From the NCBI GenBank assembly GCA_947495695.1, contig CANLZP010000002.1, forward strand, positions 124,001-188,000: a DNA stretch of 64,000 nt, written 5' to 3'. Below, piece by piece: positions 16,823 through 26,465 of this stretch (position 1 is the first letter of the stretch; every line of letters begins with the position of its first letter). The notes under the pieces are model-generated. The model saw only the letters and a program-made list of their open reading frames with translations, was not told the DNA's origin and searched no databases. The position numbers were made by a program, and so were the translations under genes. The stretch is from an uncultured Erythrobacter sp. (GTDB taxonomy: Bacteria; Pseudomonadota; Alphaproteobacteria; Sphingomonadales; Sphingomonadaceae).

Positions 16823-18616
16823 TTACAGCCGGTCGATATTTAACCAGCCGGGCTCACCCATCCACACTGCCTTCAATGCTGCTTCGGCTGCGCGAGCCTC
16901 TGGCGCATTGCCCAGCTTGCGCTCGGTCTTGGCCAACCCATACAGAGCCCAACCATTGTTGGGTGCTTTGAACAAAGCCTCACGGAAAGCGCCCAGTGCT
17001 TCACGATACCGTCCGGCGCGGTACAGCGATGCGCCCAGTGATTGGGCGACCGGATAATACCAATAGGGCGGTTCGTTATAGGGAATGGTCGCTTCTATCG
17101 CTTGCGCTTGCTTGTAATGCCCAACGGCAGAAGCGTAATCACCTTTGGCATGGGCTTGCCGGCCGTGTGCAACATGCAGAGCCAATTCGATAATGTCTGG
17201 AGCAGGAAATCCAGCATCGACCATGGCTACAACTTGCGGACCGGATTTGCTCTCCTCCATCGCCGCGATTGATGCAGCAAAACCAGCATCATTGCCATTG
17301 CGAGCATGGGCGACCGCCATCGCATAATGGCGCATTGCCTGAACATACTCCAACTCAGTGGGTTCGCTGTTCAGCGCCAAAACTGCCGCGGGAGACGCAT
17401 ATTGTGTCATTGCATAAGATGGTGCGGCATGGATCGCCTGAACCCACGGCAATTGCTTGGCGATCTCAACATTGAGAATGCGCTTAAGCCGCTCGGTTTC
17501 GTTGGCGACCCGATGCATATCCCCCACCATTTGCGCCGATGTGAGCAGGAAGTGGACGTTGTGTGGGTAATATCCGAACCGATACAGACCATCATCGCCC
17601 GCCACTGACAGATAGGCTTCATCGGCTCTGGCGGCCTTTACATTGGCTGTCATCGCGTCCTTGTAACGTCCAATCCGATAGTAAATATGGCCGGGCATGT
17701 GGACCAAATGGCCCAGAGCTTGCGGAGCGCTCGCGACCAACCTGTCGGCTGCAGCCTCGGCCTGAGTTGGATCGGGGCTGTTCTCCATCAAATGGATATA
17801 GAGATGAGATGCCTGAGGATGGCGCGGGTTGTTGGCCATAACCTTTTCGATCAAGCCGATTGCGGTGGCAATTTGCGGCCTGGCTTGCCTCGTTTCTGCA
17901 TCCCAATAATCCCATGCGGTTGTGTTCATGGCCGATTCCGCAGCTAGCACGGCCACGTCATTGCTCGCTGGAAAACGCCTAGCCACATCGATCATCTTCT
18001 CGGAATAGATGCGTTCCAATTCGGCGCGATCGGCGGTCAAATCATCGGGAAACCGGGCCGCTTGCGCCGCGATCAGAGCCTTTTCGATTGGGCTGGAATT
18101 GGTGGACAGACGCTGCGCCTGCTTGATCGCAAAGATTGCCTGACGGTTTTGATCCTCGCTCATACCGGCATTGATGTTCAACCCATTGGCATAGGCCTCA
18201 CCCCACCAGCACATGGCGCATTCGGGTTCAAAGCTGCGGGCCTTGCGGAAGGATCGAACGGCTGCCGCGTGATTGAAGCCATAGAGCAGCGTTACGCCCT
18301 GGTCGAAATAGCCGCGGGCTTCGCCGGTTAGATTGGTGACGCCGATGTCGGACGCCTCAATGCCGCCATACAGAGGGAAATTATCAGCTTGCGCGCCGAA
18401 CATGAGCTTGGTTGAAAGTTGGGAGGCCAATTGCAGCCGCTGATCCAGCAAGGCGCCGCGGGCGTCGATACCGCGACAGGCCTTTCTGCCTGGCAGAGTC
18501 GGATCAAGCGCGGCGAGGCTCGCAGCGACAAATTCCGGCGACTCGGCGGTGTCCGAACTGCTGTCTATGACAGCCGGACTTAGCGTGATGGCAAGAATGC
18601 TAATGATTCTCAGCAT
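16823..18616 (-). CDS. Exported tetratricopeptide repeat protein
   Basis: A 597-residue protein with an N-terminal signal-like segment (MLRIISILAITLSPAV) and many helical TPR units. Units near GVTLLYGFNHAAAVRSFRKA, PECAMCWWGEAYANGLNIN and, at the C-terminus, RAGRYREALGAFREALFKAP are typical. The CAMCWWGEA motif marks a widespread family of TPR proteins without assigned function. AGGGGG precedes the start at 18616. Convergent with the isomerase gene. Confidence 0.85.
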   Translation of the reverse strand: MLRIISILAITLSPAVIDSSSDTAESPEFVAASLAALDPTLPGRKACRGIDARGALLDQRLQLASQLSTKLMFGAQADNFPLYGGIEASDIGVTNLTGEARGYFDQGVTLLYGFNHAAAVRSFRKARSFEPECAMCWWGEAYANGLNINAGMSEDQNRQAIFAIKQAQRLSTNSSPIEKALIAAQAARFPDDLTADRAELERIYSEKMIDVARRFPASNDVAVLAAESAMNTTAWDYWDAETRQARPQIATAIGLIEKVMANNPRHPQASHLYIHLMENSPDPTQAEAAADRLVASAPQALGHLVHMPGHIYYRIGRYKDAMTANVKAARADEAYLSVAGDDGLYRFGYYPHNVHFLLTSAQMVGDMHRVANETERLKRILNVEIAKQLPWVQAIHAAPSYAMTQYASPAAVLALNSEPTELEYVQAMRHYAMAVAHARNGNDAGFAASIAAMEESKSGPQVVAMVDAGFPAPDIIELALHVAHGRQAHAKGDYASAVGHYKQAQAIEATIPYNEPPYWYYPVAQSLGASLYRAGRYREALGAFREALFKAPNNGWALYGLAKTERKLGNAPEARAAEAALKAVWMGEPGWLNIDRL

Positions 18617-18797
18617 GTTGAATTCCCCCTGATTTGTCCCAAGGCGACCCGACAACACGTTCTATTTCTTGTACTATAACTATAACATAGACGCCACGCT
18701 TGGCCCAAATTTGATGTTCGATTGGTCGCAAGAGCGGCGGGGATTTCCGACCAGAAGCCCTTGAAGGGGCCGCGTTTATCGTTACCTTGGTGACGCT

Positions 18798-19196
18798 ATG
18801 AAAGAGCTGTTTCAACACGCTGCCATTACCGAAGGCATCACTGTGCGAGTCGCGGTGAACTTCTTGCCAGAACAATCCCAGCCAGAGGCAGGGAAGTGGT
18901 TCTGGGTTTATCATGTGCGGATTGAGAACCACAGCCATGAGGAAATCCGGCTGCGCACGCGGCACTGGCGAATCACCGATGGGCGCGGAATGGTGAACCA
19001 TGTTGATGGTGAAGGGGTGGTGGGTGAACAACCTCTGCTCAAACCGGGTCACAGTCATGATTATGTCTCGGGTTGCCCGCTGACCACTCCGCATGGATCG
19101 ATGGAAGGCTTCTACACCTTCCACAAGGAAGATGGCTCGCCGATGGAAGTGCGGATACCCTTCTTCCCACTGTCGGCCCCCGCCACTGCAGATTGA
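18798..19196 (+). CDS. apaG: ApaG family protein (FN3-like fold)
   Basis: A 132-residue ApaG. Motifs are ITVRVAVNFLPEQS, WVYHVRIENHSHEEIRLRTR, the VVGEQPLLKPG turn, YVSGCPLTTPHGSMEGFY and the C-terminal IPFFPL. ApaG has an immunoglobulin-like fold; it was named for an effect on Co2+/Mg2+ phenotypes, and the biochemical role is unsettled. It stands alone, upstream of a GcvA-like LysR. Confidence 0.94.
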   Translation: MKELFQHAAITEGITVRVAVNFLPEQSQPEAGKWFWVYHVRIENHSHEEIRLRTRHWRITDGRGMVNHVDGEGVVGEQPLLKPGHSHDYVSGCPLTTPHGSMEGFYTFHKEDGSPMEVRIPFFPLSAPATAD

Positions 19197-19217
19197 TCCC
19201 GTCAGCCGAGGCGCGGC

Positions 19218-19303
19218 GCGTTTTTGCACCCGCTATCGCGTTGCTACTTGAGCGTTTTTGTTCCCGCTAACGCGTTGCTACTTGAGCGGGAGAGCTCTCC
19301 CGC
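19218..19303 (+). repeat. 34-nt tandem duplication plus 18-nt palindrome before LysR gene
   Basis: Two contiguous 34-nt units (19218-19251 and 19252-19285) differ at 3 positions; each contains CCCGCTA, CGCGTTGCTACTTGA. They are followed at once by the perfect palindrome GCGGGAGAGCTCTCCCGC (19286-19303), which ends 16 nt before the LysR start codon. It could be operator, attenuator or apaG terminator. Confidence 0.7.
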
Positions 19304-19319
19304 CTAATGCAGCCCAGCA

Positions 19320-20108
19320 ATGAAACGCACACATCTGCCTTTGAACGCCTTGCGCGTATATGATGCCGCCGCCCGGCATTTGTCCTTCACCCGTGCGGCA
19401 GACGAGCTGGCGGTGACACCCGCGGCAGTAGGCCAACAAATTCGGGCCTTGGAAGACCATCTGGGCGTGGTGCTGTTTCGCCGCACCAGCAAGGGCTTGG
19501 AACTGACCCCCGAAGGGATCGCCGGACTGGATCCGTTGCGCGAAGGCTTCCTGCGATTTGAGGAAAGCGTTCAAGCCATGCAGGCTGGGCAAGCGAGCGA
19601 TCGCTATACGATTGCCGCGCCGCGCGAATTTTATGCGCAATGGCTGGCCACGCGATTAGCCGCATTTCAGGCCGAGAATTCGGGCGTGCGCTATCACTTC
19701 GTTGCTGATGAGAACGCTGATTTCACCGAATCCAATCTCGATTGCGCCATCCGTCTGGTCGATGGTCCTGGCGATCTGGAAGGGGCTAAATTGGCTCCAG
19801 CTTGCCGCGTGACCGTGGCCGCCAAGGGTGCGCCGGATCAATGGATCGGATGGGACAGCGCGACATTGCCCGAGGGCGTAGATCCCGCCATCATGGTGAG
19901 CAATCCGGGACAAGCACTGTCCAGCGCCATTGCCGGCATGGGCAAGACTGTCTTGCCGCAATTGTTGGTGCAAGAAGCGCTCGAGAATGGTCGGTTGGAG
20001 GCTCTGGATGGCCCTGACGATGCACGGCGGTCTTACTGGCTGGTTGCGCCGCGACCACAATGGCGCACGGCCAAGGTCAAAGCGCTGGTTGCGCATCTCA
20101 CTACATAG
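19320..20108 (+). CDS. LysR family regulator, GcvA-like
   Basis: A 262-residue protein with the GcvA-type N-terminus LPLNALRVYDAAARHLSFTR, then DELAVTPAAVGQQIRALEDH and LGVVLFRRTSKGLELT. The effector domain is shorter than usual (LysR average about 300). No target is divergent from it. The start codon follows a palindrome by 16 nt, which may allow autoregulation. Confidence 0.9.
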   Translation: MKRTHLPLNALRVYDAAARHLSFTRAADELAVTPAAVGQQIRALEDHLGVVLFRRTSKGLELTPEGIAGLDPLREGFLRFEESVQAMQAGQASDRYTIAAPREFYAQWLATRLAAFQAENSGVRYHFVADENADFTESNLDCAIRLVDGPGDLEGAKLAPACRVTVAAKGAPDQWIGWDSATLPEGVDPAIMVSNPGQALSSAIAGMGKTVLPQLLVQEALENGRLEALDGPDDARRSYWLVAPRPQWRTAKVKALVAHLTT

Positions 20109-20133
20109 ACAACGCTCCGCCTGAGAAACGGTT

Positions 20134-20172
20134 TTTGGGTGGCCACCCGTGAGAGGGGGGCGACCACCCAAA
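20134..20172 (+). terminator. Hairpin after LysR gene
   Basis: TTTGGGTGG (20134-20142) pairs with CCACCCAAA (20164-20172) over a 21-nt loop. It lies 26 nt after the LysR stop and could act for either convergent gene. No U-tract follows, so the mode is uncertain. Confidence 0.4.
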
Positions 20173-20239
20173 CTGCTGACCCAATGCTATGGGGGTGTGT
20201 TTTAGGGATTGGGACCGCAGTCGAACTAAGGCGCTTGGC

Positions 20240-21130
20240 CTAAGCGATAAGTGCGGGACCAAATTGGCTGATGGTAGCGCCCACCGCAAACAGTCCGAGC
20301 ACGCTAATGCTGGTGCGTTCTGCAAACCGGCGAGTGATCACAATCGGTTTAGCCGCCTTGCGGAATTCCGATTTGTAATCGGGGTGCTCGGTACCCATCC
20401 AGCGATCCCAAAAGGTGAAGTAAAAACCGAAATTATAAGTTCCGGTCGAATGGTGCAGATCGTGATGGGTCGTGGTGCTGATCCAATCTGTCCATTTGCT
20501 GTCGACCCAACCTGCCGGGTGCAATTCAACCCCGGCATGCTGCATCACATTGCGTACGATCTGGATCCAGATGAAGAACAACACGGCCATGCCAGCATAT
20601 GCGATGCCCAATAGGCTTGTCGCGAGCAGGAACAGGGGCACAAAGGCTGCCTCCAAAATCGCTTCCCAGACCGAGAAACTGTATGCGGTCCACGGGGTTG
20701 GCGTGCGTGATTTGTGATGATGCAGATGCATCGGGCGGAACAATTTGGGGTGATGCATCGCGCGGTGCAGCCAATAGAAATAGGCATCATGCACGATTAT
20801 CATGGCGGCTGCCTGAGCGACCAACAACCATAGTGAGAATTGTTCCAACCGCAGTTCGATGATTCCGGCCTCGCGCAGCATCAGCGTGCTGAGCGTGGTC
20901 ACTGCAAAAAAGAACACCGTTCTAAACGAGCTGAGCAATTCGCGTTGGTAATCTTTGCCGCTAGCCTTGCGGGTTTGGATCCGGCGATTGTCCGCCCAGC
21001 GTTTGAACACGAGCAGAAGGACAAACAGCACACCGGCTGCGGTTACATAGCGAAACAGGTCAAAATACATTCCGAACATCATATGCTCGATGATCTTGTC
21101 CCAGATGTTTGGTTCGCTTGGCAGTGTCAT
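20240..21130 (-). CDS. Sterol desaturase / fatty acid hydroxylase family protein
   Basis: A 296-residue membrane di-iron protein. The histidine boxes are clear: HDAYFYWLHRAMHH, then MHLHHHKSR, and a late THHDLHHSTGTYNFGFYFTFWD, on four or more hydrophobic segments. Relatives hydroxylate or desaturate sterols, carotenoids or lipids. AAGGAG lies 7 nt before the ATG at 21130. The AraC gene 105 bp upstream on the same strand probably regulates it. Substrate not determinable. Confidence 0.88.
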   Translation of the reverse strand: MTLPSEPNIWDKIIEHMMFGMYFDLFRYVTAAGVLFVLLLVFKRWADNRRIQTRKASGKDYQRELLSSFRTVFFFAVTTLSTLMLREAGIIELRLEQFSLWLLVAQAAAMIIVHDAYFYWLHRAMHHPKLFRPMHLHHHKSRTPTPWTAYSFSVWEAILEAAFVPLFLLATSLLGIAYAGMAVLFFIWIQIVRNVMQHAGVELHPAGWVDSKWTDWISTTTHHDLHHSTGTYNFGFYFTFWDRWMGTEHPDYKSEFRKAAKPIVITRRFAERTSISVLGLFAVGATISQFGPALIA

Positions 21131-21235
21131 CGCGTTGCTCCTTGCTGCGTGATGCCACATCTATCGCCCACAGGTCCAACAAATGCTCCGCACAAACAAA
21201 AAATGTCGCTCAATTTCGCAAATGAACGGCCTTTT

Positions 21236-22276
21236 TCAGTTTTGACCATCCGGTTTGGCCAGAGCTTCACGGCGGTAATCGCTTGGAGTTGTTCCAGTTT
21301 CTGCACGAAAGGCGCGATTAAAGGTCGGCAGGGAATTATACCCCAAATCCATCGCAATCGTCAGCACAGGCAGGTCGACACTGTCTCTGTCAGACAGAAT
21401 CTTACGTGCATGAGCAATACGGTGCTGGTTCAAGAAGGCCGAGAAATTGCGATGACCCATTCGCTGATTGATCAGAGCGCGCAGCCGATGTTCCGGCGTG
21501 CCCAGATGATCGGCCAAATTTGCGATGGTCAATCCGGCGGTCAGATAGTGCTGAGCGCCCATGGCTTCATCCAACTTCTCTTTCAGCACCTGCTCTGATG
21601 CTGACAATGGGTTGGCCGCTGCTTGCGCGGGCCTGCTGTCGGCAGTGTTGAACAATTCGGGGTCTGTCCTGAGCAAGGCAAGGCCCGAAAACAGGGTCAG
21701 AGCGAAGATCAGGACGGCATTGACCAATTGGACCGCGTCGTGGCGAATGGCGTCTCCCGAGATAATTTCGAACAGCAAGACCCCGCCAGATTGCAAAGCG
21801 ACCAATATCGGGAACCATAATCGGATGAGTCTTCGCTTTTCAACCAAATCGTCTTCGCGGCCGATGATCGCTGTGCGCAATATGTCGAACACCAGCAGCA
21901 AACCGATGATGTGGACCAAATAAAATCCAACCGGCTGGCTCCACTGCTGGAAATTGCCGAAGTACCAGCATGCCAGCATAACCGCTGCGATGCTCCACAA
22001 CATGGCTGGCAGGGGCTCTTTTTCAAACAATCTGCGCGCAAACAGCCAAATCCAAAACGGTACGAAGATGGAGAAAAGGTCCAACATACCAAACGGGGAC
22101 CACATCTCTCTGAATGCATCGGACGAGTTGATCAGATAGGCCATTGCCCCCAGCAACAGGCCGACCAGTGCCACCTTTATGCCGCGGCTGGCTTGACCGG
22201 CGAGTAGAAGCAGGAGCAGCAGCAGGCTGGCTCCGATGGAGACTAATCGAACGACGGTGTCGGCTGTTTCAAGCAT
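21236..22276 (-). CDS. Membrane-anchored AraC family regulator
   Basis: A 346-residue protein. The first 220 residues contain about seven hydrophobic segments, and the C-terminal 100 residues are an AraC/XylS double HTH (GTPEHRLRALINQRMGHRNF and LTIAMDLGYNSLPTFNRAF, ending TTPSDYR). This 7TM-plus-HTH design is known in a group of AraC regulators. It likely senses a membrane or envelope signal and controls the downstream hydroxylase gene. Confidence 0.88.
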   Translation of the reverse strand: MLETADTVVRLVSIGASLLLLLLLLAGQASRGIKVALVGLLLGAMAYLINSSDAFREMWSPFGMLDLFSIFVPFWIWLFARRLFEKEPLPAMLWSIAAVMLACWYFGNFQQWSQPVGFYLVHIIGLLLVFDILRTAIIGREDDLVEKRRLIRLWFPILVALQSGGVLLFEIISGDAIRHDAVQLVNAVLIFALTLFSGLALLRTDPELFNTADSRPAQAAANPLSASEQVLKEKLDEAMGAQHYLTAGLTIANLADHLGTPEHRLRALINQRMGHRNFSAFLNQHRIAHARKILSDRDSVDLPVLTIAMDLGYNSLPTFNRAFRAETGTTPSDYRREALAKPDGQN

Positions 22277-22324
22277 TACGGGGCCAGCATAAACAATGCG
22301 CCAGCGATCACCAGTGCTTGTGGG

Positions 22325-23062
22325 TCAGGAAACTGTAGAGAGTGTGACCCGGTCCGTGATCGGATCATAGGCAACGTCGATGCCGGCGCTGCGAAGCTCG
22401 TAGAAGGGAATGAAGCCAGTACTTTTGGCCAAGGCACTGGAAATGCGGCGCGGCAGAGCTTCTGTCCGATCACCCAATGCCCGGGCAACCGATGTGGTCG
22501 AGATCAAGATCTGGGCGCCGCTTTCAATGCGAATGGTCGCCTCGCCCGTGCTGACGCCATCCACGATCAATTGCTTCTCGACCGTCAAACTGCCGTCTGA
22601 GCTATCAATCTTTTCCGGTGCGGCTTCCAAACTGACCAAATCATAATCGATCGCTAGCACTTCGCCAGGTTTAAGATCGACCAGTGCCAATTGTTCAGGA
22701 TCATTGGCTGGGTTGTCGCTATCTGCCTGGTCTTCCAAAGAGGGCAAGGGTGCAGAGGTCTGCTCAGCCTCGGCAAGTTGCGCCAATGTGGGCGAGGCAC
22801 CTGCTTCATGCTCGCGGATCAGTTCTTCCAACTCCTCTGTCGGAAGCGGCTCTGCTTCAGGCAACGCCACACGCAACGGATATTGCGGAGTGACCATTTG
22901 GTCCGACGCCAGTCGCGGCATCAAATCAGCGGGAGGAGGGGGCCAAGCCAGCGTTGTGGCCCAAGCCAAAGTCAGAATTGCCAGCAAAGCGAGCTTGGGA
23001 AAACGCTCTTGCAAGTGTGCATAGCGGTCAAGCGTGACAGAGGGCTCATAGACCGTGGTCAT
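22325..23062 (-). CDS. Single-span membrane protein at the end of the Tad cluster
   Basis: A 245-residue protein. One transmembrane helix (LALLAILTLAWATTLAW, about residues 24-41) is followed by an acidic Pro/Glu-rich stretch and a C-terminal beta-like domain (IRIESGAQILISTTSVARAL and YDPITDRVTLSTVS). It is 59 bp from cpaA on the same strand, so it may belong to the Tad operon. I do not recognise a family. Its Shine-Dalgarno is inside a GAAA-capped hairpin (23064-23081). Confidence 0.75.
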   Translation of the reverse strand: MTTVYEPSVTLDRYAHLQERFPKLALLAILTLAWATTLAWPPPPADLMPRLASDQMVTPQYPLRVALPEAEPLPTEELEELIREHEAGASPTLAQLAEAEQTSAPLPSLEDQADSDNPANDPEQLALVDLKPGEVLAIDYDLVSLEAAPEKIDSSDGSLTVEKQLIVDGVSTGEATIRIESGAQILISTTSVARALGDRTEALPRRISSALAKSTGFIPFYELRSAGIDVAYDPITDRVTLSTVS

Positions 23063-23063
23063 G

Positions 23064-23081
23064 CGCGGAGTTTCCTCCGCG
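23064..23081 (-). promoter_or_regulatory. RBS-sequestering hairpin with GAAA tetraloop
   Basis: On the minus strand CGCGGAG-GAAA-CTCCGCG forms a 7-bp GNRA-capped hairpin that ends 2 nt before the ATG of the 245-residue gene and contains its GGAGG. It may limit translation of this last gene relative to the Tad genes. Confidence 0.5.
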
Positions 23082-23121
23082 AATGTGGTCTATCCCATGG
23101 TGTCGAGCGCGTGGCCATGCA

Positions 23122-23610
23122 TCAGCTCGAAATCGGCGCCAGCCAAGCCAGCAAGGCGCCGCCGGCAGCGATGGCTACGCCATAAGGGAATTTGGCTTTC
23201 AAGCTGTTGGCTATAGGTTTCTTTGACGGAATAAGTCGCCGACCAATCATCCAGGAGATGATCGCAAAGAAGCCCAAGATAGACACCCACAGCAGCAGAT
23301 CGAGCCCGTCGGACAGAGTAAAGTATGCTGCCAGACCGGCATAGAATTTCGCATCACCGCCGCCAAAGATACCGCCGGCAAACAGAGCCGCGCCTATCAC
23401 CAAGGCAGTCAGGGCATGCAGGGAATGCCACCCGATGGTGGAAAGCCAGCCCATGTCGGCAATACCGCCCAGCGCTACAGCATGGGCCAAGCCATAAACC
23501 AGCAGGAGAAGCGACAGCCAATTGGGCAGTCGGCGATCCTTAATATCGCTAAGTGCGCCAACCGCGAGCAGCAGGCTCAGCCCGGCAGGCCAAAGATATT
23601 CCCAAGGCAT
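23122..23610 (-). CDS. cpaA: Prepilin peptidase CpaA/TadV (A24 family)
   Basis: A 162-residue membrane protein with about five helices and the two catalytic aspartates of A24 peptidases: LSDIKDRRLPNW and GGGDAKFYAGL. It would cleave the leader of the Flp pilin and of TadE-type pseudopilins. Length matches the minimal Tad-type peptidases that lack an N-methylase domain. It lies 13 bp after tadD. Confidence 0.92.
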   Translation of the reverse strand: MPWEYLWPAGLSLLLAVGALSDIKDRRLPNWLSLLLLVYGLAHAVALGGIADMGWLSTIGWHSLHALTALVIGAALFAGGIFGGGDAKFYAGLAAYFTLSDGLDLLLWVSILGFFAIISWMIGRRLIPSKKPIANSLKAKFPYGVAIAAGGALLAWLAPISS

Positions 23611-23623
23611 GAAATTCTACAGC

Positions 23624-24481
23624 CTATTCAGAGTTGTCGCGGCGCTTCAGCGCGATGCGAACTGGATATTGGCCAGCACGCGGAGACATTGCCCGGCTGC
23701 CTGTTGGCTTGGAAATCTTGACCCGCACAGGATAGCTATCGCGGGTTGATGTCGACTGAGGGCGCAGCAGGCTGATCCGGCCCGACCGAACAGCCCGGAA
23801 AGTGCGCTTTGGTGCCGCTTTCTCGGCTTCGTCGGTTTTGGCCGGGTTACGGACTACCACCTGTGGCAGGACGGGCATGTCTGTAACCGCCTGTTCGGTC
23901 GTCGTTGCGATGCGCAATTCGCCTGGAGCAGAACTGCGAGCAACCGCCACCGGAGCTTTTACCAGTGTGATCGCGCCGCGGCGTTCATCAGCCTGGGATT
24001 GGTCCAACATACCTTGCTGCTTCGCCGCAGCGGCCGCGCTGGCCAAGGTGGCTGCAGCTTCTTGCTCGCGCATAGCCAGTGCTCTGGAAGATGTACCCAA
24101 AGGCGAGTTGTAGAAGCGCGTAAGATTGGCTGCATAGCGTTCATTGCCAGCATCGAGATTCATTGCCATTTTGAAATAACGCTCTGCCAGATCAGCTCGG
24201 CCCAGCTTGGCATAGGCAACGCCGAGACCATTAAAGGCATCGGGGGCGGTGGCCTCGTTCATGGCTGCCATGCGGAATTGCGCGATCGCATTGGCAGGAT
24301 AGCCTGCCTTCAGCGCAGCGCGGCCTTTTTCCAGCTCGTCGCTGCCAAAGATTGGCGCGCCGGCTTCTGCCCGCATCGTTTGGTCTTTGGGGCCAAATCC
24401 CAACTTATTGATGAAGCTTTGACAGCCCGACAGGGCAATCGATGCAGTGACAATAGTCGCAATCTTGATCGCTTTATTCAT
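23624..24481 (-). CDS. tadD: TadD-like TPR lipoprotein
   Basis: A 285-residue protein with a lipobox (IALSGC, Cys about residue 20) and TPR units at residues 50-125 (GRAALKAGYPANAIAQFRMA and AYAKLGRADLAERYFKMA). The long C-terminal region is basic and Ala-rich and has no recognised domain. TadD is an outer-membrane pilotin-like factor of Tad machines. Its start overlaps the tadC stop (ATGA). Confidence 0.88.
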   Translation of the reverse strand: MNKAIKIATIVTASIALSGCQSFINKLGFGPKDQTMRAEAGAPIFGSDELEKGRAALKAGYPANAIAQFRMAAMNEATAPDAFNGLGVAYAKLGRADLAERYFKMAMNLDAGNERYAANLTRFYNSPLGTSSRALAMREQEAAATLASAAAAAKQQGMLDQSQADERRGAITLVKAPVAVARSSAPGELRIATTTEQAVTDMPVLPQVVVRNPAKTDEAEKAAPKRTFRAVRSGRISLLRPQSTSTRDSYPVRVKISKPTGSRAMSPRAGQYPVRIALKRRDNSE

Positions 24482-25458
24482 TGGATTGGTTCCCCCACCA
24501 TTGCTGGTACAACTTGCCGGATCGTCAAGACGGCTGCTGGCAAGATCAGCACTCCGATCATGGTTGGCAGCATGAATACCACCAGCGGAATTGAAAGCAG
24601 CACCGGAAGACGGTGTGCTTTTTCTTCAGCACGCAAACGGCGTGCCTCTCGCATTTCAGCGGAATAGACGCGCAGCGTGGTTGCCAGGCTGGTGCCCAAT
24701 TTGTCCGACTGAATGAGAAGGGTAGAGAAGGAGCGAATTTCGTCAACGGACGATTCGCTTCCCATGCGCCGAAGGGCGTCTTCGCGGCTCGCGCCAGCGC
24801 GCATCAACAAGGTCGTTTCGGTCAGCATTGCGGCGACACGCGGGTGCGTGGTCACCATCTCGCGGCCAACCCGGTCGAGCGTCGCTTCAAGGCCAAGACC
24901 AGCTTCGACGCAGACCAGCATCAGATCAAGGCAGTCCGGGAAACCATTAATGATTTCTGTCCGGCGACGATCCGCCTTGGCCCTAATAAACAGGTTTGGA
25001 ACATAAAGGCCTAGAACCGCGAGCAAGGCGCAGGTCAGATACAATTGGCCAAGGCCCGGAGGCTCCGCCTGGAAATAGGCGTTAAGCAGGAACAGGCCCG
25101 GCAACACAAACACCAGCATCAAGCGGACGAGCGTATAAACGCGCGGCGCCGAGGGCGATTCATAGCCTGCCGCTTTCAGTTGTTGCTCCAGCTTGCTGTC
25201 ATTACTGTCGCCCAAGCTAAGGCCAGCGTCTTCGATCCGCTTGACCATCTTGGCCCATGCACCATCCGTGCGTTGACGCGTCAAAGTCTCGCTGGTGGCG
25301 GAATCGGTGTCACCGCTCAAGGTCGCCAGATCGCGTGACAACCGCATTCTGCGCGACGTGACGGCGCTGATGCTAAAGACAACCAGAGCAACCAAGCCAA
25401 AAATTGCGACTAGGATCAGCGCGCGAATGATCGGGTTTGTGGAGACGAGTTCAAGCAT
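24478..25458 (-). CDS. tadC: Tad inner membrane protein TadC (T2SS F family)
   Basis: A 326-residue integral membrane protein with the T2SSF domain: FPDCLDLMLVCVEAGLGLE, then RAGASREDALRRMG, then SDKLGTSLATTLRVYSAEMR and RLRAEEKAHRLPVLLSIPLV before the last helices. It forms the inner-membrane platform with TadB. One base separates it from tadB. Confidence 0.93.
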   Translation of the reverse strand: MLELVSTNPIIRALILVAIFGLVALVVFSISAVTSRRMRLSRDLATLSGDTDSATSETLTRQRTDGAWAKMVKRIEDAGLSLGDSNDSKLEQQLKAAGYESPSAPRVYTLVRLMLVFVLPGLFLLNAYFQAEPPGLGQLYLTCALLAVLGLYVPNLFIRAKADRRRTEIINGFPDCLDLMLVCVEAGLGLEATLDRVGREMVTTHPRVAAMLTETTLLMRAGASREDALRRMGSESSVDEIRSFSTLLIQSDKLGTSLATTLRVYSAEMREARRLRAEEKAHRLPVLLSIPLVVFMLPTMIGVLILPAAVLTIRQVVPAMVGEPIQ

Positions 25459-25459
25459 A

Positions 25460-26461
25460 TCAGACCTTCAAATCCACCAAGCGGCGAATGATATAGACGC
25501 CCAGCGCATACATAATGACCAGACTGATCGCGCCGTAAATGAAGATCGGATCATCGGCGATCTCGAGATAATATTGCGGGGTCACCAGAAAGATCGAAAC
25601 GAAAGCAAACACCGGAAGAACGGTCAGCATCCAACCGGTCATACGACCCTCAGAACTAAGCGCTTTCACCTTCATAAACATCTGGTGCCGGTCACGGATA
25701 ACCTTGGAGATATTGTCCAGAATCTCGGCCAGATTACCACCCGTCTGGCTTTGCACAGACAGTGAAACCACGAACATCTTCATGTCCTCCAGTTCCCACC
25801 GATCTGCCATGTTCTCCAGCGCGCCAACCAAATCGGCGCCATATGAAACTTCATCGCTGATCAAGCCGAATTCCGATCCGATGGGATCTTCCATTTCCTT
25901 GGTCAGCAAATCAATCGCCGAGGCAATAGGATGGCCCGAACGCAAGGCACGGACAAAGATGTCCAGCGCGATAGGGAATTGATGTTCCATCTTCTTGCGT
26001 TGAGATTCTGCGATCTTGCTGATGACCAGAAGAGGAAGCACGATGGCCAGACAAATGCTGACCAGCCCAACGATGAACACTGTGCCAAAGCCCAGCCCAG
26101 TACCGAATGCGGCAACCGACAACAGTAGCACCAAGAATATGGAAACAAGGCCCAGGCCCATCGCCATGGTCAGCTGGCCAACCGTGAACTTTATCCGTGA
26201 AGCGAACACCATTTTCTCGAAGTCTTCTTCAAACCTGGCGAGGAATGCTGGCAAATGTCCGCCGTCACCGGGACGGTTCTTCATCAATTTGCCGATGACA
26301 GCTTCTCGGTCCTGGCCCGAGCTGATCAACCGCAAACGTTCGTTGACCGCACCTTGATACGTCCGGCTTTTGGCATAGCTTGTGGCGGAGGTCTGAATGA
26401 GCAGAAACACCGCGGCAAACACGGCCAGCAAGATGAATATCCGGACAATTTCTGCGGTCAT
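25460..26461 (-). CDS. tadB: Tad inner membrane protein TadB (T2SS F family)
   Basis: A 333-residue paralogue of TadC. The T2SSF motif reads FPIALDIFVRALRSGHPIASAI, with SQTGGNLAEILDNISKVIRDR later, and four or five helices flank it. It pairs with TadC beneath the CpaF ATPase. It begins 5 bp after cpaF. Confidence 0.93.
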   Translation of the reverse strand: MTAEIVRIFILLAVFAAVFLLIQTSATSYAKSRTYQGAVNERLRLISSGQDREAVIGKLMKNRPGDGGHLPAFLARFEEDFEKMVFASRIKFTVGQLTMAMGLGLVSIFLVLLLSVAAFGTGLGFGTVFIVGLVSICLAIVLPLLVISKIAESQRKKMEHQFPIALDIFVRALRSGHPIASAIDLLTKEMEDPIGSEFGLISDEVSYGADLVGALENMADRWELEDMKMFVVSLSVQSQTGGNLAEILDNISKVIRDRHQMFMKVKALSSEGRMTGWMLTVLPVFAFVSIFLVTPQYYLEIADDPIFIYGAISLVIMYALGVYIIRRLVDLKV

Positions 26462-26465
26462 TCTA

